A stretch of 64,000 nt of DNA from Adiantum capillus-veneris. Taxonomy: Eukaryota; Streptophyta; Polypodiopsida; Polypodiales; Pteridaceae. The translations under genes were made by a program, and so were the position numbers. Below the pieces are notes generated by a model, which saw only the letters and a list, made by a program, of their open reading frames with translations, ran no database searches and had not been told where the DNA came from. Below, piece after piece: positions 23,314 through 35,500 of this stretch (within the stretch, counting starts at the first letter, position 1; each line of letters begins with the position of its first letter). The stretch covers positions 6,297,501-6,361,500 of the forward strand of contig CM043963.1 in the NCBI GenBank assembly GCA_014529385.2. The letters run 5' to 3'.

Positions 23314-23524
23314 GATTTTTTCCCTTGGCAAACACATCTCAATCCCACATTGTCATCACCATCAATTTTGCTCCTTTTTTCCCTCTCTTGATCCTCTATC
23401 AGCCTCGACCTCTCTCTCTCTCTCGATCTTCTCTCTTGATCCTTTGTCAACCTTGGCCTCTCTCTCTCTCTCTCTCTCATGCACCCTTGACTTTTTCTCT
23501 CTCCTGATCCTCTGTTGGCCTTGA

Positions 23525-23615
<91 letters not shown>
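23226..23615. repeat. (ATCT)n/(CT)n microsatellite cluster
   Basis: About seven ATCT units run into a CT tract (to about 23311). Shorter CT runs follow, then a second CT tract of about 85 bp (about 23527-23612). The interrupting text repeats CTTGATCCT-like words, so short duplications happened here. ORFs across it encode only Ser-Leu or Arg-Glu repeats. Confidence 0.95.
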
Positions 23616-23718
23616 GTCAACACACTTTGTTCGGGGCAATTGTAGCATCACCTAATCAACCCAAGACCAACAAAATTATCAATCCTAGGATCGGAAACCC
23701 GGCTAGGGCATGGAAGCA

Positions 23719-24593
23719 TGAGCATCATTGGATGTATCGAATGAGAGGATTCAAGAGAATTCTCTTCCAATGCAATAGATATTAGCCATGAATCACTAAC
23801 TCTAATCACACCATAATCATCAATCAAGCATCACCTACACTCATTAAGCCCACCAAACTCCGACTTTCCATAGACTCGAATCTCAAAGCACACTCTTGAC
23901 AAGCACGCACTAATTGCATTTGTGTTGCCCTCTCCAATCACCACATACCAATCAAGGTACTTAATCAAAAGCTACACACACAAGGTAAATGCTGCTTGAG
24001 TTTCATTAAACCCGTCCACACATGAGCAAACAATAGGGCGCATACTCTAGTCACAAGATTAAGAACCTACTTAAGCAACCTAATTAGAGATGTTAAACAT
24101 CACAAATCGAGTGCTCATAGAAGGATAGGAGTGGTCAATAAGCAAGAAGTCATCACACACACTCAAATCTAAAATAATGAGAAGGTGAAACTACTTCATG
24201 ACATAATGGAATATAGAAGAATTAAGACCAATGAAGAAAGTAGAGATTAGATTAAGAAATGCTTCTCTAATTACAAAGGATTAGCACTAGCCTTCTAAGC
24301 ATGGGCATTAAGCTCAAAGCTAGGCCATCTATAAAGTAAACACTCAAGAGAGAGCTCTCAAGAATTAATATTCAAGAATGAAGCCTCTTTGCATAAAAGG
24401 CTTTCTTATAAAGGCATCCACCACAAGCCTTTCTACTATGGTATTAAGTTGAGGTCTTTAGCATATACAATTTGGAACTCCATATGAGCCCAAGACCTTA
24501 TAAAAATTTGTGAATAAGAAATATTTTGCACATTCATAGCACATCCCTAGCTTGACGCATAATTAGTGTAACATGTGTCAACCACTGCTAACA
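23719..24593 (-). repeat. Left LTR of element G (875 bp)
   Basis: Runs TGAGCATC...GCTAACA on the plus strand and matches 24690-25626 with scattered point differences. It is next to the polypurine tract, which makes it the 3' LTR on the minus strand. Confidence 0.7.
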
Positions 24594-24689
24594 TTCCCCC
24601 CTTCCTAATTTGGTGTACATCCTCATGTGCCGCTAAAGCAAAACACTAAGACATGGTAGAAAGCATGTTCATGGGAGAAATATTAAAAA

Positions 24690-25626
24690 TGAGCATCATT
24701 GGATGTATCGAATGAGAGGATTCAAGAGAATGTTCTTCTAATGCAATAGAGATTATCCATGAATCACTAACTCTAATCACACCATAATCATGAATCAAGA
24801 TTCACCTACACACATTAAGCCCACCAAAGTCCATCTTGCCATAGACTATAATCTCAAAGCACACTCTTGACAAGCACACACTAATTGCATTGGTGTTGGC
24901 CTCTCCAATCTTGCCATAGACTAGAATCTCAAAGCACACTCTTTACAATCACACACTAATTGCATTGGTGTTGGCCTCTCCAATCACCACATACCAATCA
25001 AGGTACTTAATCAAAAGCTACACACACAAGGTGAATGGTGCTTGAGTTTCATTAAACCCATCCACACATGAGCAAACAATAGGACACATACTCTAATCAC
25101 AAGATTAAGAACCTACTTAATCAACCTAATTAGAGATGTTAAATATCACAAATCGAGTGTTCATAGAACGATAGGAGTGGTCAATAAGCCAGAAGTCATC
25201 ACATGCACTCAAATCTAGAATAATGAGAAGGTGAAACTACTTCATGACATAATGGAATATAGAAATATTAAGACTAATAAAGAAAGTAGAGATTAGATTA
25301 AGAACTTCTTCTCTAATTACAAAGGATTAGCACTAGCCTTCTAAGCACGGGCATTAAGCTCAAGGCTAGGCTATCCATAAAGGCAACACTCAAGAGAGAG
25401 CTCTCAAGAATGGATACTCAAGAATGAAGCCTCTTTGCATAAAAGGATTTCTTATAAAGGCATACACCACAAGCCTTTCTACGATGGGATTAAGATGAAC
25501 CCTCTAGCATATACAATTTGGAACTCCAAATGAGCCCAAGACCTTATACAATTGTGAATAGGAAATATTGTGCACATCGTTAGATTGATGCATAATTGGT
25601 GTAACATGTGTTAGCCACTGCTAACA
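24690..25626 (-). repeat. Right LTR of element G (937 bp)
   Basis: As the left LTR, but with an extra tandem copy of a 75-bp unit (24836-24910 repeated at 24911-24985, beginning TTGCCATAGACTA). This accounts for most of the length difference. Confidence 0.7.
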
Positions 25627-26630
25627 CACTTTGATTGCACCAACGTCACCATCAATCCTAATGGGTACTTTTCCATGAGTTAATCTTGACAAATGGTGTT
25701 GAGCCAGCAGAGGATCACACCCGCATTTTTGCTCACATCCATCATTTTGTAACCATTGATTGTAATAAATGTCTTTCCGACATTAATTTTGATTTGAGCC
25801 ATTCATTAAGTAACGGGACTCAATTGAGTTTCCAACTTGTAATCCCGAAGTAATTTCACCTGTTAATGTAAATAATTAGAGATGTTCTCACCTCCAAGGC
25901 TGAGGTATATAAGCCAAAGTTTTGTAACCTAAAGGGGGATTCAATTATTAATCAAAGTGAGTTTTTGAGCGCCGTGACTGTGTCTGAGAGAGAGAGAGAG
26001 AGAGTCTTATCTCCTTGCTACGCGAGCTACGGAGCCGCCATTGGAGAAGCGACACCGCCATTGTGTTAGCAACGGCGAGAGCTACGCACTGATACCAAGA
26101 GTGCGCGCTATCGGCTTTTACGTGTGGTAAGTTCCTACGAGCTTCGGCGTGAGTTTTCTTCCAACTCGTGTGTCAGAATAGAGCGTGCAGCATATCTATA
26201 GAACCACAACGAGTAGAGCTACACATTAGTACCATCGGGGTCAAGTTTCGGTCACCTGTATTTTTCGGCCTGTCTTCATACGCGTTTACCGCACGGAGTG
26301 GTTATAGGTTGATTTTGCAGTTCAAGTCTTTAGGGTGTTGTTCTTACCTAGTGTATAGACTTCCCCTTGAGTTTGAGATCGATTCAATGATTCTAGATCC
26401 TGTTTCGTATAGCATTCGTTCGTAGTACGGATTTCAGTCACTTGCGTGTTTTAGAACTTAGATTTGATTTCCTTAGTAGTGATTGTCATTAGAAGGTCGA
26501 GTAGGTGATTTGACACCCACCTAGTTGTTTCCATGCGCCTGCGGGTCAAGCTTCGTCCTCGTCTGACAAATTCTGTTGTTGGTTGAGTTCTCGCTATTTA
26601 GCTTCCACTAGCGGCGTAACCGCCTTAACA
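25627..26630 (+). repeat. 5' LTR of element B (left border not determined)
   Basis: The right end is firm: GCCTTAACA, two bases before the primer-binding site. A TATA box lies at 25906-25913. With no second copy in the window I cannot fix the start; 25627, the end of element G, is only the outer limit. A short (GA)n tract is near 25986. Confidence 0.6.
25906..25913 (+). promoter_or_regulatory. LTR TATA box of element B
   Basis: TATATAAG, preceded by GGCTGAGG, sits 725 bp before the LTR end, a sensible promoter position. Confidence 0.55.
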
Positions 26631-26632
26631 TT

Positions 26633-26650
26633 TGGCGCCGCTGCCGGGGA
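26633..26650 (+). promoter_or_regulatory. Primer-binding site of element B
   Basis: TGGCGCCGCTGCCGGGGA, two bases after the LTR end. It is almost the same as the site widely described for plant Athila/Tat-like gypsy elements (usually attributed to tRNA-Asp). Confidence 0.9.
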
Positions 26651-27170
26651 CGAGAGCCCTAAGTAGGTGACCTTAGACTAATCCTACGAGGTGAGTCGTA
26701 TAAACTACTTTGTATACTTTAGTTAGAAAAGATCTAGGAGTGGTGGACTCCGAAGGTCTCGAGAGATACTAGGAAGTGGGGTATTCCTGGGTCTTCCGTG
26801 TTGACAGTATTTTTAGTTTAGCTTAGATTAGATTGTTTTTGATGGTGTTTAAGTGGTTGTTGACATAAAAAGCATTTGCTACTCCTTGTGTGGTAGTAAA
26901 TCTCTTTATATTTTCAATTGCAAAAAATCCATTTTATGATTAGAAGTAGCTTAGGTAGGGCCTGATTTGATCGTGATCTAGAGCTATCAATTGGTGTTCT
27001 ATTTGCTTGATGTGTTTGATTGCATGTTAGATCACTGAAAAAGTCGCTTTGATAGTGAAATATGCAATAAACAAAGTTCAGAAAAATTTTCTGTGTAACT
27101 GATTGTTGCTGAGCACTTAAAAGAGCTATTGGAAGAGTTCTGTGCTGAAAAACTGGAAATCTGCAACTTT

Positions 27171-27892
27171 AGACATCATACGCGTATGATGTCTTAGGAC
27201 CTAAACAGAGACTAAAATTGAAAATTTGACATTGCCAGAGTGTTTAGAAGGGGGGTTTTACCCTAAGATCAACTTAAAACAAGAGCATTAACACTCAAAG
27301 AAACCCAAAAAAGACAAGTCGGAGTCCAAGAAACGCAAAGAATAGGAAATTTTGGATTCAGATCTTGTTTTTACATTCAAACCTGACAAAAACACTTGAA
27401 ACTCAATTATAAACATTGGAGAAGGCTTAAAACCAAAAATAGTCAAAATCTGGGACAAAAGACATCATACGCGTATAATGTCTTTTGGCACATCCACTAC
27501 TTATTTTTGAAATCTGACCTGACAAGATTGTCACAAACACTGTTGAAAGCATAAATATCAAGTTTGGACCCAAATTGATGAAAAAGACATCATACGCGTA
27601 TGATGTCTTTGACCTAATTTTGGACATATTTTGATACTTTGCTAACACAGATCCATTGTAATAGCTGTCTAGAGGTTATATTTCAAGTTTCATACCATTT
27701 GGATCACAATTGACCCAAAAAACAAGTCAAAAGCGGGAAATTGCCAAGAAAAGCCTGAACTAGCCATAACTTGCTCAAACAGAGTTAAAACTGAATTTTG
27801 TGAGTGAACAGAGCATAAAGGGGCCACTGAGAGTGAGCATAACCAAAATAGTCAAAATCTGTGAAAAACGACATCATACGCGTATAATGTCT
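27171..27892. repeat. Palindrome array in the leader of B (4 copies)
   Basis: Four copies of a 24-bp palindrome (AGACATCATACG plus its reverse complement) at 27171-27194, 27460-27483, 27585-27608 and 27869-27892. Copies 1 and 3 are perfect. Copy 2 has TATAATG for TATGATG, and copy 4 has that change plus a first-base C. Start-to-start spacings are 289, 125 and 284 bp. The sequence between copies is only weakly alike. They lie between the primer-binding site and gag. Confidence 0.9.
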
Positions 27893-28021
27893 TTTTCAGC
27901 ATAACAGTAACAAAATTCTCACTTGATGAAACAGAAGTTGCCCAACTGACAAGATTAAACAATTGACCAATTATCAGTCAGTTTGGATCAATTCTGACCA
28001 CAAAAACTTGGGGAAAACAAA

Positions 28022-29802
28022 TTGCCGAGACGGAAAAGCTACAGTCCTTTAGGGGAATTGATGAATTTGAGATCGGGCAGGAATCTCCGGAATAATCAAC
28101 CAAAACAAGGGGAACAAGCAAGTGTCATATCAACCGAGGGAAGTGTAAACCAAAGTTGGGTGCAACCATTAGAGCCGATCTTTGAAGGAAGTGTTTCTGA
28201 TACTTCTTCGGAGAGATCTTACGAGATTTTCACCGAAAACTTGGAACACTTGAACCTGAACAACAGAGAAAATATGGCAGCAGGATCATCAAACCCTTCC
28301 GCCACCATGAAGCTATTGTTCATAAAATACCAGTACGACAATGAGCAAGGTGCCAAGATCTACAAAGATGGAATGGACCGCTATTGTGTAAAGATAGAAG
28401 ATAGACCTAGTGAGTTCAAGGACTTAGTGCCTGTGAGCTATAGCGGAGATAGATATCTAGATGATGAGGGTACCAGGTACTTGGTAGTCCTAAACCCTAA
28501 CATTGTGGACAAGTGGGGATTGATGGGCACCAAAGCCAGAATAGATGAAGAACTCGAGGAGAAAGCACCAATAATGAACTTCCCTAATGCGAGGTTAAGA
28601 AGAGAGAATGAAACTATAAGGATCAACACTGATAACATCTATGTGGGGCTGTACAAATATAATAATGGGGAGCAAGATCTCTATTATAGATGTGAAGAAC
28701 CCTACACCAGAGAGTTGACAGACAAAAAAAGACTCTATGTCTTTACCTACACAGAGGGATCGGAAGTGAAAATTGCCGCTTACGATAAGTATGGCAGGCA
28801 ATACTCAACAATGGGCAAGAAAGAATTAGAAGGATATACATACTTTGGGGGACCACTACATCAGTATTATGTTACTTCTAGCTCACATAGACCAGCACCA
28901 ACAAATGGAGTGCAAAACTCAATGACAACAGGAGGACAAAGAACTCAGGTTGCTGACTCTTTCAGTCAACCTTGGGACTCGAAGCTCGGACCAATGGGAT
29001 CATTACATTCCAGAGAGTCAATGGAGACGAATCGAGGTAGTGCAGTTCCAATCCCCACCTATACCACTCCAGGTCCAAGGTTTGAAGCGGAACCATCACA
29101 TTTACCTCCTAGTAGTAGATTCAGGGCAGAGGAACCGACAAGGGTAACCCATGAAGTCCATGATGCTAGAGAAAACTTTAGCCGAGACACAGGAGCAATG
29201 AGATTGGTAGCAGATCATAGACGTATGAGACCATCTCAAGTAGCCAAGTGTGTGCAAAAGAAGTATGGTGGTTCAGGAGATCCGTATGCACATGTGTCAC
29301 TCTTTAAGCAAGTCTTAAGAGCTGAGCAGATAACAGATTTCCATACACAATACGAGGGATTTGGTCTTACTCTAGAAGGTACTGCATTGACATGGTTTCA
29401 ACCAATGAACATTGGGGGATTCCATGACATTGACCATTTGCTAAGAGAGTTTGCTGAGGAATTCTCAAAACGAGGGATTAAGCACAATACGGTCTCACAA
29501 ATATATGCTTTTAAACAGAGAGAACACGAAAAGGTGAAGGAAGCTTCACTTCGCTTCAAACAATACATTGAGAGATGTCCAGTACGTGAACGACCACAAG
29601 ATGACAGACTATCTGTTCTCTTTATTGAGGGACTGAGGAACGACACTCTCAAGAAGGACTTGCACTTGAAAGCTTGTACAAGTTTCGAGCAAGTAACGAG
29701 AGAGGCATTGTACTTAGTGTATAACTGTACGGTTTATGGAGAAGTGTCAGCGGATACAGATTCTGCATCCAGTAGCTCCTCCTCCGTAGCGAGCGAGACT
29801 AT
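28022..29802 (+). CDS. Element B gag, first part (interrupted by element A)
   Basis: From ATG at 28022, 593 codons lead up to the insertion of element A; the open frame then runs a short way into the LTR, which is not real coding. A basic start (MPRRKSYSPLGELMNLRSGR) leads into a segment of about 280 residues that I do not recognise. A Pro/Ser-rich stretch follows, and then a retrotransposon gag capsid-like domain at residues 400-570 (ALTWFQPMNIGGFHDID; FAEEFSKRGI; FIEGLRND). The N-terminal part before the capsid is unusually long. Removing element A and one 5-bp target copy leaves one open frame into the second part, total about 1110 codons. Confidence 0.85.
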
Positions 29803-30834
29803 TGAGGCGGTCCGGGGCGGGCAACAAGAGAGGCGACCTCTAAACACCCCTCAAGGCTCCCGTGCTGCTCAATTGGGGCTGGGGCAACCACAAGCACAAC
29901 ACAACAACAAACCCACAGCCAAACCAAAACAAGATAGGGGCACCACCTAGTTATGGTATGCGAACTAGGACGCAAGAGAGATTTTGGCACAACCAAGAAG
30001 ATGCACCACACAACACACACAAACAACCTCACACCAAGACACACATGAAATGGACCAGAGAGAGCTAGAGCAAAGGGAAGAGAGAGAGGGAAGGATCTTG
30101 CGTAATACCTTATTTGTGACTTGCAAATGGAGATGGTTCGTTATGATGCTATCGTAGAACTTGTACAAAACTCACTCAATGCTTAGTGATTGCTAATCAT
30201 TGCCAAAACACACACACACACACACTGTCTTAGGGTGTGGGAGACCTCTCACCACAATACCCTCTTACAATGGACACAAAACTGGCAATGGAAAACACAC
30301 TAAAACACTTTCTCAAATCAAGATCAACCGATAAAAACTCAAAATACACAAGTCACCTTGAATTTACCAAACCGTATTGCACAAATGGAAGGACGAAGAT
30401 TTAAACGTCGAATCACGCCTTTGATGCACCAAACCTCAATTTATTGATGATGAAGGAGCATGTAAAATAGTGGTTTTGAGATTTGTGGAACTCACGCTCT
30501 CTCACTTGCAATGTGTAGCTTGAAGGCTTCTCTCACACCAAGAGTGAAGCTCACAAGTGGTTGCTACACCTAAGTCTCTCCTCACGCATAGAGTGTTGGG
30601 GTGCTATGTGAGATGTTGGAGGTTGTTTTACAAGAAGGAGAGGGGCCTATTTATAGGTTGGAGACCCCATATTAAGATTATTGGAAATCCTAATTTACAA
30701 GCTAACAAATCAGGATTATGATTTTTTTGAATATCAAAACATTGCGGGCCTTCTTTGTCTGCTTGAGTCATGGGTGTGGGCTCAAAAGAGAGCATTATTG
30801 ATGGTAGATAAGGTGAAAGTAAGTTTTAAGGAAG

Positions 30835-30875
<41 letters not shown>

Positions 30876-32486
30876 ACTATACATGTCTTGAGGTGAGGTG
30901 TCTTTTATGGTTAGGTCAATGCTATTTTGTGTTAGTATGTTAGTGGTTAGTGTTAGTAATCACTAGAAAGTTAATGTTACATTTACAATGGGTAGAATGA
31001 GGTGGATGGTTGAAGTAAGATGGTTGAATGAAGTGAGAAAATCCTTGTGATGGTGAAGCTTGAAGAAGTTTTGGACTTACTTGTGTAGGTTCTCAAAATG
31101 ACTATCGACCTTCTTCTTCGTCTTCCCTTCTTTACGCCACCGCCACCAAGGTTGATTATCGGGATGAAAATGGTAATTCCGTTGATGATATCTCTTGATT
31201 TGCAGAGGTTAATCATGGTACACATGCTGAATTTATGTATATATATAAGGGGTAAGATGGAATTGTACTTTGGAAGTAATAGAGAGAGGCATAGAGATGG
31301 TGTATGTACATGGAGAGCTCATATGAGAGCTATGGGAGTAAGTGGGGAGGTTAATGGTGAAGAAGGTGAGAGAAACCATTGAAGGTGCAGGTTTGAGTGA
31401 GGGATTGAGAGAAATGTGTGTGTGTGTGTGTAGAAGTGTGGAAAGAGGTGAGAGAAGACTATGGACTACTTGTGAAAAAAGTGGGCAGACTGGGGTCCAC
31501 TCAAAAAATCATAGCTCACCGCTGGTAGCTCCAAAAATCATGAAAACATTTGAGGTGATTATCCAGAGCGTGGGCTACATTTTCTCTTTTGACCACTGCT
31601 CCAAATTCGGAGTGGAGATAGGTGCCAAAATTCTCACCAAAAAGCCTGTTTTTATGCTTGCAAAAGTCTTTTAGTGGACCCCTCCTTTGTTGAATTTGTA
31701 CAATGCATCCAAGAGTGAGCCCCTCCTTTGTCATATCATAATACAAAGCATCCAAGTTGCCCTTGACACATGCATGGAGGAGGATTATTGGTGAATAAAG
31801 AAATATATACATGGTGGGACTAGTGTATGGACTATTCATGGACTTTAGCTCAATGAGCACATGGTGTTAGAATAATGAGTAAAAATAATAATAAAAATAT
31901 GGAGGAGTTATGGATATGGAAAGATATTGGAATCATATGATATGGTCCCTCTTTGAATTATTTTGGGTGAAAGAGGAAAAGGTATGCAAGTAAATAATAT
32001 AATAAACTTGACCAATGAGTAGAAATCAATTTTTTGTTTTCACGAGGGTGAGGGTGAAAATGTGGGAGTGATTTGTATAAAGGAAAAATATAAGGTTAGA
32101 GTATGTACATATTGGCAAAAAATATACTTATGGTGTAAGAGGATGAAAGAAGGTGTACATATGTTTAATAAAACACACACCTAAGTAGAAATATTTAAAT
32201 AAAATACCAAAATAATTATAAAAAATCCCTATATTTAGGCCATATATACAATGAAATATTTACACACAAAGAGGCCATAATATACTTTTTTTTTTTTTTT
32301 TTTTTTGGCTCACCTAGCCCAGTGACTAGCTAGCTGAGGGTTTTTAAGAAGATATGGGAAAAGTCCCGTGACTCACGCACGCCTATGTACAGTGAAATGG
32401 TAGGGGTAGCCACAGTGTTTGGGTGATTTTGGTAGGGTGAGGTAACTCACTGTGGCAATTACAAAGAGCCGAAAAAACGGCTATCA
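29803..32486 (-). repeat. 3' LTR of element A (2684 bp)
   Basis: On the minus strand it runs TGATAGCC...CCGCCTCA. It differs from the partner LTR mainly in the length of the (GA)n tract (about 30838-30871 here, about 39445-39515 there), in the T-tract near 32288, and in few single bases. TATA box at 30647-30656 (minus). Confidence 0.92.
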
Positions 32487-32490
32487 TTAG

Positions 32491-32500
32491 CCCTCCCCCT
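32491..32500 (-). promoter_or_regulatory. Polypurine tract of element A
   Basis: AGGGGGAGGG on the minus strand, four bases before the 3' LTR; identical in place and sequence to element E. Confidence 0.8.
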
Positions 32501-32514
32501 GGATGATGGTATAT

Positions 32515-35500
32515 TCATGTACCATCATAGAGCATCTTTTCCAAAGAGAGTGCTTCAGAGTCCTTGACGAGATCTTCATTGTTTAGCCCCTCAGAATTTT
32601 GGCTGGAGTTACACTCATGCTTCATGTAACAATACTGACATGAGACAGCGGCCTTTGGACAGATCTTTGGTAGATCCTTTGGTAGAAGGCGACTCAAATA
32701 GGGCTTCAAGCGATACCCGTTTACTTTCCTGGAGTGCTCTTTACCATTCAAGTCCATAAGTTGATAGTAACTTGAATTGAAAGCCTTCTTGACTATGTAT
32801 GGCCCTTGCCATCTTGTTTCAAACTTGGCATCAAAACGATTGTCAAGTCGATTGTCATACCTTAGCACAAGCTCTCCTTCCTTGATGCCTTTGTCCTTCA
32901 GTTTATTGTCGTGCGTTTCTTTCGCTTGTGTGGCTTTCCTCTTGTAGCACTCGTATGCTGCTTCTCTTTTCCACTCAAGCTCCACTAACGTAAGAAGTCG
33001 ATCCATCCATGCCTCTTGATCATCTTGTGCTCCTTTGCCATGAAGTCGCATTGTTGGAATGTTGAGCTCGATAGGCTGCAAAGCCTCTTGACCATAGACC
33101 AAGTGAAATGGTGTGAACTCCGTGGCTTCCCTATATGTGGTTCGATATGCCCACAAGGCACCATCCAAGAAGTCATCCCATAATTTTGTCTTGTTTTGCA
33201 CCATCTTTCTAATGATTCCTGCAATGACACCATTAGCCTTCTCCACCAAACCATTTGACTGTGGGTAGTATGGTGTGCTATGACGATGTAGAATGTGAAG
33301 CTCTTCACAAACTTCTGTGAGCAAGCCCTTCCTAAACCCTGGGCCATTATCAGAAACAATCTCCAAAGGTGTGCCAAATCTGCAACAAATGTGAGTGTAT
33401 ACAAACTTGCTAACCGTCCTCTCATTCACTCTTGCCACACTTTGAGCTTCCACCCACCTAGTCATATAGTCTACAGCCACTAGAATGTAGAGTTTACCAT
33501 TTTTTGTCCTAGGCAGAGGACCCATAGCATCAATGCCCCACTTTTCAAAGGGTCCATTTGCAAGCACTATTTGCCTCGGGCCATGCACCAACCTTCTATT
33601 TCCATTTATCTGACAATTGTGACAGCTTTTACACCAATGTTGAACATCCACATGCAAGCTTGGCCAAACATACCCCGCAAGCAAAATCTTCTTCACAGTT
33701 GATTCTTGGGCAAAATGACCACCACATGCCTCTTCATGCAAACCTTTTAGAATGGCTGGAATTTCCTCAATAGTTGGTACTCTTCTGCATACTTGATCCT
33801 TCCCTTTTTGATAGAGGGAGCCTTCTAGGAAGAGATATACGCTTGCCTTCTTCATGAGTCTCCTCTTCTGAGCTTTTGTGAAGTCTGGTGGAAACTCACC
33901 CTCCAAAATGTAGCCAATGATGGGAGCCAATGACTCCAATCCCTGGTACCTCGGTTGCTTCACAGCAGCCGCCACCATGATGACCTGCACTTCTTTCTTT
34001 ACACATGCAACGGCTTGTTGTGCAAGTAAATCAGCATCTTCATTCTGTTTCCTAGGAATATGATATAGTTGCACTTCTTCAAATTGATTAAACAATCTAC
34101 GAATGGCATGAACTTTTGTCCGTAAGCTCTCATTCTTGCATGCCCAAATGCCTAAAATCTGTTTAACAATGAGAAGTGCATCTCCCTTTACCATGAGGCG
34201 TTGTATCCCATGGCCAATGCACATCTTCAAACCTTGAAGTAGAGTGTCATATTCTGCTTCATTGTTGCTAGCTGAACTTGGTAGATTGAACTTCTCTTTC
34301 ATGACCACCTCTCCACTTGGGTTGAGCAACACTAGCCCTCCCCCTGCTTTTCCTGTGGCTCGTCGAAAAGCTCCATCAAAGAACAAGGTAAAAGCATTGG
34401 GAATACTTTTTGGTGGTGGCAATGGTAGGGTCTTTACTTGCGGCACCTTAATTTCCTTCTTATGTACCCTATAAGTGAGAATCCCTGCCAATTGTGCACG
34501 CACACTATCTTCTACCTTGAAAGAGTATTGGAACTCTTGCAACTCCATAATCCACTTTGAGATCCTAGTACTAAGATTCATTTGAGATGACACCCAAGGG
34601 AACAAATTTTCTGCAGTGAGAATTACAAAAGGTTTTGGTAGTAGGTAGGATCTAAACTTTCTCACCGCAAACATGAGAGAAAGCATCATGAGTTCTGCTT
34701 CTGTGTAGTCTCTCTCCAAAGCATTCATGACCCTACTAGCAAAGTAGATGGGTCGCATCCTTGTACTGTGGGGATCTTGTTGTAGCAACACAGCACCAAT
34801 TGTTTCCCTTCCAGCACTAGAGCTAACAAAGAATGTGTACTCCCAACAAGGAGGCATGAGTGTTGGTAGCTCTGACAAAACGACTTTAATGTTACAAAAG
34901 TACTCTTCAAGCTCATCAGACCATGCAAATTCTACTTGTTGTGTCAACTTTTGCAAAGGGTGAAGTAACTCCGAGGCTAAGTGAATGAAGCGTGACATAT
35001 ACTTCACCTTTTGAATGAATGAGATGACCTCCTTAAGACTCTTGGGTGATGGTAGCTCAATAAGAGCCTTTGCCTTCGAAGGATCCACTTCAATGCCTTT
35101 GTAAGAAACTTTATGACCAAGCAAGATTAATTCATCCTCACCTATATGGCACTTGTCGGGGTTGAGTTGACCTCCCATGTCGTAGAGCTTCTTTAAACCT
35201 TCTTCTACCCTTTGTAGATGCAATGATTTTGAGCTATAAATACAGAAATCATCAATGAACACCCTAATTGACTTTCCAAAGAATGCTTGAAACACCATAT
35301 TCATGAAACGTTGGAATGTTGCAGGAGCATTTGTCAGACCAAATGGCATGACTCTAAAAGCATAACAACCCCAAGGAGTGATAAAGGTTGTTTTCAATTG
35401 ATCCTCCAGTGCAATCCCTATTTGAAAGTAACCTGAGTAACCATCGCACACAGTGTACTTCTCATGACCAGCTACCTCATTTAGTATCTCATCCTGGAAT

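Larger units (their letters stand above)
23719..25626 (-). mobile_element. Element G: LTR pair with a 96-bp interior
   Basis: Two long near-identical units begin TGAGCATCATTGG and end GCTAACA on the plus strand: 23719-24593 and 24690-25626. On the minus strand each starts TGTTAGCAGTGG, directly preceded in one case by GGAAGGGGGGAA, a good polypurine tract (plus 24594-24605). That makes them LTRs of a minus-strand element, probably copia by its start. The interior is only about 96 bp and holds no protein. No target duplication is visible (AAGCA on the left, CACTT on the right). A deletion derivative or an LTR-LTR tandem is possible. Confidence 0.7.

Noticed and set aside
25640-25830. Possible minus-strand coding text (GKVPIRIDGDVGAIKV) left of the B promoter
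   Set aside because: Too short and not attributable to a family; it may be part of the B LTR.
30681-31860. Several ORFs of 80-114 aa inside the LTRs of A, repeated at 39290-40502 and partly at 2736-3896
   Set aside because: They recur because LTRs are copies of one another. The frames are not better kept than the surrounding sequence, and no domain is visible.
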